This document shows, piece after piece, positions 24,701 to 35,839 of a stretch of DNA of 64,000 nucleotides. The notes under the pieces are model-generated. The model made no database searches. It saw only the letters and a list, made by a program, of their open reading frames with translations, and was not told where the DNA came from. The stretch is from Bradysia coprophila (Eukaryota; Arthropoda; Insecta; Diptera; Sciaridae). The stretch is from assembly GCF_014529535.1 (NCBI RefSeq), contig NW_023503608.1, forward strand, positions 6,312,501 through 6,376,500, given 5' to 3'. Every line of letters begins with the position of its first letter. Position 1 is the stretch's first letter. The position numbers were made by a program, and so were the translations under genes.

Positions 24701-25711
24701 ATGTCTCAAGTAGACGCAGCGCTTACGGCGCAAAAATCGATCGGAACCAAGGTTCGATCTAAATTAGCAAGCTACAATTCGTTACCTATTGAAAGGAAAA
24801 ATTACGAATATGTTAAGCAATTGATTAATGAAGCTGAAGAACTTCGGAACGAGTTCAACAATAATAATGAATTTTTGTGCAAAACTCCGTTATTGGACAG
24901 CGAACATCAATACTTCAAGGCCAACTACTACGACGAAACGATAAAGTATTTCACTGAGTATAAGGCATTGATGCAAAGAACAATCCATGATTTAGAAGAA
25001 GCGAATCCAGAGCTAAAAACCGGCAAAACTGGAGACCATGTAAACCTGGATAATTTGTTAAAGCATGCAAACGAAAATCCTAAAGATATCAGCAATGCGA
25101 CTGATACTACCTCAACGAGAATGGGGTTATTAATGCAGCGGCTCAATGATTACATAATTGCAGTGCATAAAGCGGAAAGCGCAAATGATATTGATAAAGC
25201 CAGAACGTTGGCAAATATCATTAAAAGCTATTCGAGAATTATAGAAGTGCAGTGCGACATAATTAGCAGTCCAAGCTGTAACATACACGATTTCTTCGAT
25301 ATGACAGATGAAATGACAAGAATTATTGAGAAGTACGAAGCCTCGAAACCTTCCAATCCAGCTAACTGGCAATCATCGGCGAAATTACCGAAATTAAATG
25401 TTCCTCTATTTTCCGGGGAATACGTCAAATATAAATCATTCAAGGAGTTATTCCAACGTATGATTGGCGGGCAGCAGCAATTGGATGACTGCGAAAAATT
25501 GGCATACTTGAAAGGGCAATTAAAAGGTGAACCTTTAAGATTACTTTCAGCGTTACCAATAGAAAATGCCAGTTACGCTATCGCTTGGGAAACGCTCAAT
25601 GACAGATATGAAAATTGTCACTTGATAATGGTGCAGCTAATGAGAAAACTAAAGTCTGGGCCAAAAAATGGAAAGATACGTCGTCGAATCAATGAAAAAC
25701 ATCACAGATGA
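24701..25711 (+). CDS. gag: Retroelement gag (DUF1759-type)
   Basis: 336 codons beginning MSQVDAALTAQ. The first 200 residues are helical and charged. Residues about 225-310 (LPKLNVPLFSGEYVKYKSF...EKLAYLKGQLKGEPLRLL... AWETLNDRYEN) match the DUF1759 capsid region of BEL/Pao elements. The frame leaves the family pattern near the A-run at 25663-25668 and stops at 25711, while the matching continuation is in the next (+1) frame. BEL/Pao elements normally have one continuous gag-pol frame, so this is either a one-base length change in the A-run or a frameshift site. Confidence 0.9.
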   Translation: MSQVDAALTAQKSIGTKVRSKLASYNSLPIERKNYEYVKQLINEAEELRNEFNNNNEFLCKTPLLDSEHQYFKANYYDETIKYFTEYKALMQRTIHDLEEANPELKTGKTGDHVNLDNLLKHANENPKDISNATDTTSTRMGLLMQRLNDYIIAVHKAESANDIDKARTLANIIKSYSRIIEVQCDIISSPSCNIHDFFDMTDEMTRIIEKYEASKPSNPANWQSSAKLPKLNVPLFSGEYVKYKSFKELFQRMIGGQQQLDDCEKLAYLKGQLKGEPLRLLSALPIENASYAIAWETLNDRYENCHLIMVQLMRKLKSGPKNGKIRRRINEKHHR

Positions 25712-28700
25712 AATCAGTGAATCCATTTCATTGATCTCCAACATGGGAATACCTTGGAATGAGGATACTGACATGTTGTTCTACTACATAGTAGAAGAAA
25801 GAATCGACAGCATAACTATGGGTCATTTCCAAAACAAAATTGATGGTCCACCCAAATTGCGTGGTTACAAAGAATTACTGGAATTTTTGAAGCAACGTAT
25901 CAGCATTTTAACGGTGGAATCTTCAAACGAAGAGAAAGGCAACAAGAAGCCTGCAAAGAAAATAAGTTTCCGGGAATTTAAAAGCCAGGATACACCTAAC
26001 CAAAAAACGTCATTGGTTGCCACTCCAAGCGCGTCCCCAAACATCTTTAATGCCAACAAGAAATGTGATTGCAAAGAACCCCACTACATATCGAAATGTC
26101 CAGTATTTGCTGCACTAAACCTAAAAGGCAAAATGGAGAAATTGAGGAATTGGAAGATGTGCTGGAATTGCCTAGTAAAAGGGCACGAAATACGAGATTG
26201 TAAACAAAAAAATAGTTGTACCAAGTGCAACAGAAAACACCACACTCTAATGCATTCGGAGAAAATGGCTACGTCATTATTGGGAACAACAACTAAAAAT
26301 GAGCATCTTGATCATGTGTTCTTGGCAACCGCAATAATTAATGTCATTGGGTCAAATGGACAACCGTGTCAAGCCAGAGCATTATTGGACTCTGGTTCCC
26401 AAATAAATATCATAACACAGAAGTTATGCAACAAAATTAAAGCAAAATCAAGCCAATCAAGCTTGAAAATTAATGGAGTAGGATCATCGCAAGTGGAATC
26501 AACAAAACGAGCAAGTTTTGTTATTAAATCAATGGCATCTGGATTCGAGGCGAATCTAGAAGCGTTCGTCCTAAAGGAGGTCAGCACGTGTCAACCATTG
26601 AACGAAGTAAACACAAGCAGATGGAAAATTCCAAAAAATATCAACTTAGCTGACCCTAATTTCAACATACCAGCAGCAATTGACATCATCATTGGTGGAG
26701 AGCTTTTCTTCAAACTAATTTCCATTGGACAAATCGAGATTGGAAAATCCTTACCAGATTTGCAAAATACGGTGTTCGGTTGGGTAGTAACTGGAAAAGT
26801 GCTGGGCCTACAACAGCAGGAAGCTTTCGTGGGAATGGTAAATGAAACTCAGCTCGAGAAACAAATTGAAAAATTCTGGCAATTGGAAGAACGCTACAAG
26901 GTCAAGAAACCAATGACTGATCGCGAAGTAAATTGTGAGGAATATTTCGACAAAACTACTATGAGAGATAGTGACAATGGAAAATTTATTGTGAATTTGC
27001 AATTCATAAAAGAACCATCAATGCTGGGCAACTCGAAAAATATGGCCATAAGGCGATTCCTGTTCTTGGAAAGACGATTCCAAAAGGATCCGGAGCTAAA
27101 AGAGGAATACGTTACTTTTCTACGAGAATACGAAAACCTTGGGCACATGGAACGAGTACAGTTGGAAAATATAACTGATGAGAATTATTTCATACCTCAT
27201 CATGCCGTTAGGAACCCATCCAGCAGCACAACGAAATTTAGAGTAGTTTTCGATGGATCGGTAAAAACTACAACGAATATTTCACTGAATGAAATACTGG
27301 CTAATGGTCCAATGCTTCAAGACGACTTATTTTCCATATTAGTTCGTTTCAGAAAACACGCGATAGTGTTTTCAGCGGACATTACAAAAATGTATCGCCA
27401 AGTAGAAGTGACTGAAAGTCACCAAAAATGGCAGATGATTATTTGGCGAGAACAACCAGACCAACCATTGGGATTTTATAAACTAAAAACATTGACATAT
27501 GGGCTAACATGTTCTTCTTATTTGGCAATAAAAGCACTTCAAACATTGGCCGAAGAGCACAAGAACGTCTATCCTGAAGCCGCAAAAATAGCAAAATCAG
27601 ATTTTAACGTTGACGATGTTATGACTGGAGCCGAAAATGTGGAACAAGCGCTAGTGCTACAAGAGCAATTAATACAGATGTGCAAAAGTGGACATTTTGA
27701 ACTACATAAATGGTGCTCCAATCATCCAATGTTATTGAAAACAATACCAGCAAAGAAGCGAGAAGTAAGCCTGGAGATCAATGCAGAAAAAACAGAAACG
27801 AAGGCATTGGGAGTAAAATGGATTCCCAAAGACGACATTTTTATGCTTTCGTACGTTCCAAAAGAGCATAACAAAGTCACAAAGCGGACAGTCTTATCGG
27901 AACTATCGCAATTATTTGACCCACTTGGCTTCGTAAATCCGGTAGTCGTGATGGCAAAAATATTCTTGCAAGAGATATGCAAATTAAAATTGCAATGGGA
28001 TGCAGCAGTACCAATGCACATGAATAGCAAATGGGAGCAGTATCGAAACCAACTAAAAAAGTTAAATAAGGTGAAACTACCCAGGCGCATATTGGTGGAT
28101 AATCCGTCAGATATACAACTGCATTTATTTTCGGACGCAAGTGAAAAAGCATATGGAAGTGTTGCTTATCTACGGTCGGTAAATTCAGACGGAGAACGGC
28201 TAGTCAGCTTGGTCTGTTCTAAAAGCAGAGTTGCCCCGATAGTGCAAACAACATTGCCAAGGCTGGAATTGTGTGCAGCGCTACTAAACGTGGAATTAGC
28301 AAAAAAGGTTGAGCAAACGTTGCAACTGAATATATCTAGCACTACTTACTGGACGGACTCGGAAGTTGTCTTATCATGGGTGTTATCAGATGGAACCTAC
28401 CGCACATTTGTAGCCAACAGAGTAGCTGAAATAAAAAGGAAAACTCAGCCGGAAAATTGGAGATATATCAATACGAAGTCTAACCCAGCAGATTTAGTGT
28501 CACGTGGAATGACACCTGAAAAACTGTTGGAATCCAAGCTATGGTGGGAAGGACCACAATTCTTAAATCAAGAAAAAGAAGATTGGCCAGAAATGAAAGC
28601 CTCATTCATCAGAGAAATCACTGAAGAAAAGCAAATTAAAACGGTGCTAACAGCTTCAGTACCAGAAGCCAATTTCATAGACAGGATCAATCATAGAAAT

Positions 28701-31700
28701 TCTATTCGAGTCCTTCAACGAATTGTGGCGTACGCGCTGAGAATGCTGAGAAAAAACAATGGCGAACGAGAGCAATCAAATGAAACATTGTCGATAACGG
28801 AATTAAAAGCAGCGATGCGCGTAATACTCAAACACGTCCAAAAAACCTGTTTTGCTGAAGAATTGGATCTGCTAAGCAAAGGAAAACATTTGAAAAGTCG
28901 ATTTTCTAACTTTTCACCCATCTTAGACGCAGACGGTCTAAAACGAGTCGGTGGAAGATTACGAACAGCCGAAATTTCATTCGATCAGCGACATCCAGTA
29001 TTACTACCAAGGAAACATTATGTGACAAGATTAATATTGGAGCAGCTACATCGTGAAAATATGCACGCCGGACCACAAGCACTCTTAGCGATAGCTAGGC
29101 AAAAATACTGGCCAGAGCAAGGCAAGCAATTGGCGCAAGAGGTCGTGAAAAATTGTGTCCTCTGTGTAAAATCAAAGCCAAAAATGATGGAGCAAATCAT
29201 GGGAGATCTGCCTAAATCTAGGACAACTATAGCACGAGCGTTCTACAACGTAAGCGTAGATTTCGCAGGACCGGTTGAAATTCATAGCACCATTCGTGGA
29301 AAACGAGTAACTAAAGGATATATTTGCATCTTTGTGTGCTTCACGACAAAAGCAGTTCATATGGAAGCCGCAATAGACTTGTCCATAGACGGGTTCATTT
29401 GCTGTTTGAAACGATTTGTCGCACGAAGGGGATTACCAAACGCAATCGTGTCAGACAATGCTACTAACTTCAAAGGAACTCATAACCAGCTGATGGAGCT
29501 AAAAAATGTGTTTTCGGACACAGAAAACCAGAAAAAATTGTACGAATATTGTCAGGATCATCAAATTGAATGGAAATTTTGTCCGGCAAGAAGTCCACAT
29601 TTTAACGGATTAGCAGAAGCTGCTGTCAAATCAGCTAAGTGGCATTTGCGAAAAATTTTACATTCTGCCAGACTCACTTATGATCAACTGGGAACAATCA
29701 CAGCCGAAATTGAAGCAATTCTGAATTCCAGGCCGTTAACACCGATGTCCAACAATCCCGACGATTTACAGCCATTAACAGCTGGGCATTTCTTAATTGG
29801 AGGACCACTGACAGGTCTAGAGGACCGAAACATCTCAAATGGTCCCAAAACAAAAATTTGGTACAAAATGATGGAAATGCGAAAGGAATTTTGGCGGCGA
29901 TGGTCCACGGAATACTTGGCGGAATTACAAAGCAAGGCCAAATGGAGGCAGGAATGCAACAACATTAAAGTTGGAACATTAGTCATCTTAAAAGAAGATA
30001 ACATGGCTCCATTAAAATGGCGAATGGGCAGAGTCACAAAGGTTTTTTGTGATGAAAATGGTAAAGTACGAGTTGTCGAATTAATAACCAGTGTGGTCAG
30101 AATTCCGGACATAGCTAACAACAAGAAACGAATAGCAAACATGACCGCTTCAACCCATTTGGTACGAAGAGCAATACATCGTATTTGTCCATTGCCAATA
30201 GAGGTTAATGACGAGCCAGATACGTTAGCTTCCTCGAGCCAGCACATACAAAATCCAGCTCAACCTAGCGTCATCGAGGAATCTAAGGAAACAACTGAGC
30301 AGTCTCCCGAAATAGAAGTGGCTAATGCAGAGACTACTATTGAGGAAGTTTCTGCAATCGCTAAACCACAAGGCAAATTATTGAGAGTGTCAAATGGTCG
30401 GGAGCCTCCAGTAATCGTCAATCAGCCAGAAGAGCCGATTGCGCGAAGAACCAGATCAAAAATCAACACCACAATATGTTCAGTGGCAACTGTAGCATTC
30501 GTCTTTCTCGCTTTCCTTGGCAGAGCAAAGGCTGAACAGTGCCAATACAAATCATTCGATCATAATCCAGGACTGTATTTCGAACCAGTGGGCAGAATGG
30601 CTTTAACTCATGATAAATGGAACATCATATGCGTACTCAGTCTAGATCAACTATGGTCACAGGCATCCGAAATAACAACTATGTTGGACCAGTTGGACAC
30701 CATTTGCAGCAAGATAAAACCCCCGAAGCTTTGCAATATCACACGAAAGCAATTTCGACAGCAAGTGAAAATATTGGAAGAACAAAGTGAGTTGATTAGA
30801 CAGTTTTCTCATCAGCGCAGGATGAGAAAACGGCGGGCTGGGTCCAATAGTGATATACAATTATCACTATCAGAAAAAGTGAATAAACGAAGCAAACGAG
30901 GCTGGGTAAATATTTTCGGAAGTGCTTTGAAACTAACTACTGGAGTTATGGACCATGATGACAGTGAATTGATCCAGAAGCAAGTCGAATATTTGAACGG
31001 AACTTATCAAAATGCAATGAAGTTAATTGCTGATCAGACAACAATTCAAGACATAACACAAAATATAATCAAGCGTGATGAAGTGAATGTGTCAAAGCAA
31101 TACACATTAGTTCACAACGAAGTGTTGGAATTAAGGAACGTTACAATAGAAAATTCGCATTTTGATTCACTATCAATTCAAGCCTTGTCGCTAATTGAAA
31201 ACCATCGCGAAAGAATTAATGCTATTATTGACGTAATTACTCAAGTTCGTCATGGACATATTTCAACCATACTGATTACCCCACAACAGTTGATGCAACA
31301 TTTGGAAAAAATGTCAGGCGAAATCAAAAGAAATTTGATGATACCTGGAAATGATGTACAAACTAATTTGGTACATTTGTATAGCATAATGAATGCGGAA
31401 GTAAGCATGGGCAAACGAAATCTCATCATAAAATTAACAATTCCATTGATTGAAAGAGAATTTTATGACATGCACCATATAATACCAGTTCCTTTTCGAA
31501 ATGACAAAAATGCAATGCGCATTATCCACACAACGGCGCAATATATTTGCATTAATAATCGTCAAGACAAATATTATATGATTTCTCATAATGAGAATGC
31601 AGCATGCAAGGCGTTTGTTGACAACATTATTATATGCGAGCAAAAACATATGCTGTATAATATCTACAATGGTTCAGCGGAATGTGAAATGGCTATATTT

Positions 31701-32315
31701 ACCCACACGACAAAGGCTATTTCTCCAAGATGTGCATTAATTCCAGTGCTTGGAGATCAAATATGGTCTAAGCTGCATACGCCAAATACGTTCTTGTTTA
31801 CAACAAAAACCAGGACAACCTTCAATATCATATGCGGTAATAAAGCGACAACGTGTTACGCGGAAGGAGCGGGCATTGTTCGATTGGATCCTCAATGTGT
31901 ACTACAAGCAGCGAACTACGAAATTACTTCGGAAAATGATGTTGATTACGGAGAACTTCATATTGTCATCCCTAAGCTAAATATTTCCGATATTCTAATC
32001 GAAATAAAACCCAATTCATCAAACGAACCTACACATGAAACAATGCAATTGGACGAACAGATGGCGATATTGGAAAAGGCAATTCACAATCAGAAACAAC
32101 AAATGCAGACATTCCCTACTATCAGCGTCCATGACATTCACCACTACACAATGGTATATGTTATTGTAATTTTGCTTATTGTTTTCATTAGTCTATTTAT
32201 TTACTGGATGCTCAAAGTAAGAAAACAGCAAAGTTTCACAATAGAAACAGTTCCAGTGACTAATATAGAGAAAATTCCAAAAGACGAATCATTAAATGTC
32301 ACTTTTAGTGCATAG
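25668..32315 (+). CDS. pol: Retroelement pol-env polyprotein
   Basis: 2215 codons from the first ATG of the frame. Approximate residues: end of gag with zinc-binding CDCKEPHYISKC (133) and a zinc knuckle CWNCLVKGHEIRDC (165); aspartic protease ALLDSGSQ (238); reverse transcriptase with FSADITKMYRQ and the catalytic NVDDVMTG (646); RNase H LFSDASEKAYG (817); integrase with an H2C2 zinc region (about 1120-1165) and D/D/E at SVDFAG (1197), SDNATNF (1261) and GLAEAAVKS (1317). From about 1600 the frame continues into an envelope-like glycoprotein: signal-like hydrophobic stretch ending in GRAKA, a basic furin-type RSKR followed by Gly-Trp and a hydrophobic segment (about 1740), and a membrane anchor near 2163-2182. 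That layout resembles baculovirus F-type envelopes captured by insect retroelements. Catalytic residues look intact. The only break is the offset from gag. Confidence 0.95.
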   Translation: MERYVVESMKNITDEISESISLISNMGIPWNEDTDMLFYYIVEERIDSITMGHFQNKIDGPPKLRGYKELLEFLKQRISILTVESSNEEKGNKKPAKKISFREFKSQDTPNQKTSLVATPSASPNIFNANKKCDCKEPHYISKCPVFAALNLKGKMEKLRNWKMCWNCLVKGHEIRDCKQKNSCTKCNRKHHTLMHSEKMATSLLGTTTKNEHLDHVFLATAIINVIGSNGQPCQARALLDSGSQINIITQKLCNKIKAKSSQSSLKINGVGSSQVESTKRASFVIKSMASGFEANLEAFVLKEVSTCQPLNEVNTSRWKIPKNINLADPNFNIPAAIDIIIGGELFFKLISIGQIEIGKSLPDLQNTVFGWVVTGKVLGLQQQEAFVGMVNETQLEKQIEKFWQLEERYKVKKPMTDREVNCEEYFDKTTMRDSDNGKFIVNLQFIKEPSMLGNSKNMAIRRFLFLERRFQKDPELKEEYVTFLREYENLGHMERVQLENITDENYFIPHHAVRNPSSSTTKFRVVFDGSVKTTTNISLNEILANGPMLQDDLFSILVRFRKHAIVFSADITKMYRQVEVTESHQKWQMIIWREQPDQPLGFYKLKTLTYGLTCSSYLAIKALQTLAEEHKNVYPEAAKIAKSDFNVDDVMTGAENVEQALVLQEQLIQMCKSGHFELHKWCSNHPMLLKTIPAKKREVSLEINAEKTETKALGVKWIPKDDIFMLSYVPKEHNKVTKRTVLSELSQLFDPLGFVNPVVVMAKIFLQEICKLKLQWDAAVPMHMNSKWEQYRNQLKKLNKVKLPRRILVDNPSDIQLHLFSDASEKAYGSVAYLRSVNSDGERLVSLVCSKSRVAPIVQTTLPRLELCAALLNVELAKKVEQTLQLNISSTTYWTDSEVVLSWVLSDGTYRTFVANRVAEIKRKTQPENWRYINTKSNPADLVSRGMTPEKLLESKLWWEGPQFLNQEKEDWPEMKASFIREITEEKQIKTVLTASVPEANFIDRINHRNSIRVLQRIVAYALRMLRKNNGEREQSNETLSITELKAAMRVILKHVQKTCFAEELDLLSKGKHLKSRFSNFSPILDADGLKRVGGRLRTAEISFDQRHPVLLPRKHYVTRLILEQLHRENMHAGPQALLAIARQKYWPEQGKQLAQEVVKNCVLCVKSKPKMMEQIMGDLPKSRTTIARAFYNVSVDFAGPVEIHSTIRGKRVTKGYICIFVCFTTKAVHMEAAIDLSIDGFICCLKRFVARRGLPNAIVSDNATNFKGTHNQLMELKNVFSDTENQKKLYEYCQDHQIEWKFCPARSPHFNGLAEAAVKSAKWHLRKILHSARLTYDQLGTITAEIEAILNSRPLTPMSNNPDDLQPLTAGHFLIGGPLTGLEDRNISNGPKTKIWYKMMEMRKEFWRRWSTEYLAELQSKAKWRQECNNIKVGTLVILKEDNMAPLKWRMGRVTKVFCDENGKVRVVELITSVVRIPDIANNKKRIANMTASTHLVRRAIHRICPLPIEVNDEPDTLASSSQHIQNPAQPSVIEESKETTEQSPEIEVANAETTIEEVSAIAKPQGKLLRVSNGREPPVIVNQPEEPIARRTRSKINTTICSVATVAFVFLAFLGRAKAEQCQYKSFDHNPGLYFEPVGRMALTHDKWNIICVLSLDQLWSQASEITTMLDQLDTICSKIKPPKLCNITRKQFRQQVKILEEQSELIRQFSHQRRMRKRRAGSNSDIQLSLSEKVNKRSKRGWVNIFGSALKLTTGVMDHDDSELIQKQVEYLNGTYQNAMKLIADQTTIQDITQNIIKRDEVNVSKQYTLVHNEVLELRNVTIENSHFDSLSIQALSLIENHRERINAIIDVITQVRHGHISTILITPQQLMQHLEKMSGEIKRNLMIPGNDVQTNLVHLYSIMNAEVSMGKRNLIIKLTIPLIEREFYDMHHIIPVPFRNDKNAMRIIHTTAQYICINNRQDKYYMISHNENAACKAFVDNIIICEQKHMLYNIYNGSAECEMAIFTHTTKAISPRCALIPVLGDQIWSKLHTPNTFLFTTKTRTTFNIICGNKATTCYAEGAGIVRLDPQCVLQAANYEITSENDVDYGELHIVIPKLNISDILIEIKPNSSNEPTHETMQLDEQMAILEKAIHNQKQQMQTFPTISVHDIHHYTMVYVIVILLIVFISLFIYWMLKVRKQQSFTIETVPVTNIEKIPKDESLNVTFSA

Positions 32316-32637
32316 TCATATGTATGTTATGGATAACTGACCTAAATTTTATTTTTTGAATTAACTACTAACTGTGTGCATTTGTGTGCATTTCTTAAGG
32401 AAACTTTTGTTGTTTTCATTGCATTGTATACGTATGTATTAATTACTTGAAAGGCAGCTTATGATTTTTCCATTGTGTGTACTTGCCTATTTAAATTTTT
32501 CATGCTAAAAAATTGAAAATTTGAGTGGAAATAGAATACGCAACGGTCAGGAGCAAGTTAATTCTTACATCTTATTGTAATCCTAGAATAAATCCTAGAA
32601 CTTATTTGTTGAATTAAATATTCAACGGTCGGGAGTA

Positions 32638-33333
32638 TGTTAATGCTTGCAATGATAATGATATAAAATTATGTAAAATTTCTATTCAATTAGATCACAT
32701 ATAATAATTACAATATGCGCGCGCATCTTCATGCTCGCGCATGCGCAATGCATTAACAGTTCAGTCGATAGAATTGTTATACTTGAATCATATACGCGAC
32801 ATTATGAACAATTATATGCGCGAATGTAAACATTGCAATCATTAACGTGTAATATGAGATGCATTAAGCGAAATATGTGGTAAAAAGATGTTAAATGATT
32901 TATGGTATTCATTTCTTGGAAATGTTTATAATTAATTGTCTTTTTTTTGGAAACATTTATTCCGGATAGTTTTCGGTATAAATGTATTAACCAAATTATG
33001 GAAAAGGATGAACGTCACATCCGGTGCATTGCTTTATTACTATGTGAATCAAGCGTTAAAATACTTCCCACGATAATTATAAGTGATTGTAATTATAACA
33101 ATAAGTTCTTTGTTTAGAATTAGTATAAATACTGTATCCATTCAATGGATAAGATCAGAGTTTGAGGAGAGTTTGAGAAGTATTCAAACAGGAGAGTTTG
33201 AGAAGTATTCAAACAGGAGAGTTCTTTTAAAAGAATCAGTTAATAAAGTAAAGTTTATAATTAAAATAAAACATCTTAGTCTTTTTATTCGATAAAAGGA
33301 TAACCGTAGGAAAAAGCTCCTACGGGTTAAACA
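32638..33333 (+). repeat. 3' LTR
   Basis: 696 bp, same length and ends as the 5' LTR. No mismatches were noticed in a base-by-eye comparison, though this was not exhaustive. A short GGTCGGGAG purine-rich stretch just upstream may act as polypurine tract. The 320 bp between the polyprotein stop and this LTR has no gene. Confidence 0.95.
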
Positions 33334-33338
33334 ACAGT

Positions 33339-34110
33339 TGCATGTATAAAATCCCATAAGAACTGTCAAGTTACGAATATTTCGAGAATCGGCACCCTGG
33401 TTGTTTGTTCACCAATCAATTTTACTATGAATTGGTTGAGATGACACTTAGCTCAAATTATTTAGATTTTGTGATTCTCTTTTCTCTTAAAGATTTTGAA
33501 TGTGTGTAGGTATTAGTGTCAGAGGTGCTGATAATTCGTGAACTTCTCAGATGCAATTGTTGTAGACTTCCTTTACTAGCAAAATTTATGAACATTCTTT
33601 TGGCAATCATTCACTTAATTCACTAAGAATAGAAAAGCGATAAGCGAGAGATGACGCTTTCACTTTCTATAAGTCAAACTTTATTCTCACTTGAAGTCTT
33701 CTTTTACGTCAAAGATGGCAGAGTAGGAAACTGCAGTTGATTTAGAAAGTATGCGAAGCGAAGTCCACTTGACTTTTTTGGTGTGATGATCATGTAGGAG
33801 TGACATATTTACAAAGCAAACTCGTGTCAACCCACCTACATCCAGAAAAATGCTTAAGATATCTTGGTTGTTTCCAGAGTGAATAATTCCTAATCTCTTC
33901 GCTATGGAATGAATAGAGTTTTTCTTTCACGTTCGTACAGCAAGGGCGTTGCTATTTTACACGTATTTGATAGTCAAAGTTATCATTTAATTTTTCTGTC
34001 TCCAACCAAAAATTTCCGCATACTTAAGGAATGAGCAAACGACATGAAAAAAAATCAATTTATTTTTCTTGCATAACTTTGACACTATTTCATTGTCGAT
34101 ACACCGGTCT
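33339..34110. other. Spacer between retroelement and ALAD
   Basis: The first 46 bp belong to the interrupted inverted repeat. Nothing else recognisable; ALAD 3' untranslated sequence probably begins near 34114 and runs leftward. Confidence 0.5.
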
Positions 34111-34114
34111 CACA

Positions 34115-35579
<1,465 letters not shown>

Positions 35580-35779
35580 GCTGCCGGTTTGTTTAGAATT
35601 GGGCTGATGGGGATTGAAATCAAATCGGTTGATGTGGCGGAAAAAAATTATTGTTTCGAATAACTGAATTCAGAATCACTGACACGTAAAATGCGAAAAA
35701 AGAAGAGAAAGTAAACACACAAAATATCAGTCAACTACAGTCATGATGAATTGTCTGTTTGTAAAAAATCATCGGCAAA

Positions 35780-35834
35780 ATGACAGTCAACAAAAACTTC
35801 AGTGCTGCTGGTACTATATTGCTTTATAGTCCAG
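35780..35834 (+). other. Possible first coding exon of a divergent gene
   Basis: ATG at 35780 opens 18 codons (MTVNKNFSAAGTILLYSP) plus one base, ending at a strong GTAAGT donor. It lies 200 bp upstream of ALAD on the opposite strand, a usual place for a divergent gene. No downstream exon in the right frame was recognised before Rap1, so this may be chance. Confidence 0.25.
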
Positions 35835-35839
35835 GTAAG

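Larger units (their letters stand above)
23405..33333 (+). mobile_element. Complete BEL/Pao LTR retroelement with envelope-like region
   Basis: The element is 9,929 bp long. LTRs (23405-24100 and 32638-33333) are each 696 bp, start TGTTAATG and end TTAAACA, and looked identical wherever compared. A 5-bp duplication ACAGT flanks it (23400-23404, 33334-33338). A TGGTGACCCCGAACG primer-binding-like site follows the 5' LTR. Order: gag (DUF1759-like), zinc knuckles, aspartic protease, RT, RNase H, integrase, then an envelope-like glycoprotein fused in the same frame. RT, integrase and protease order with DUF1759 identifies BEL/Pao; Drosophila roo is a known relative with a similar layout. Near-identical LTRs imply a recent insertion. 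It lies between SLC44 and ALAD, not inside a coding region. Confidence 0.95.

Noticed and set aside
30657..31649. Minus-strand frames inside the retroelement
   Set aside because: They are shadows of the continuous plus-strand polyprotein with no family features.
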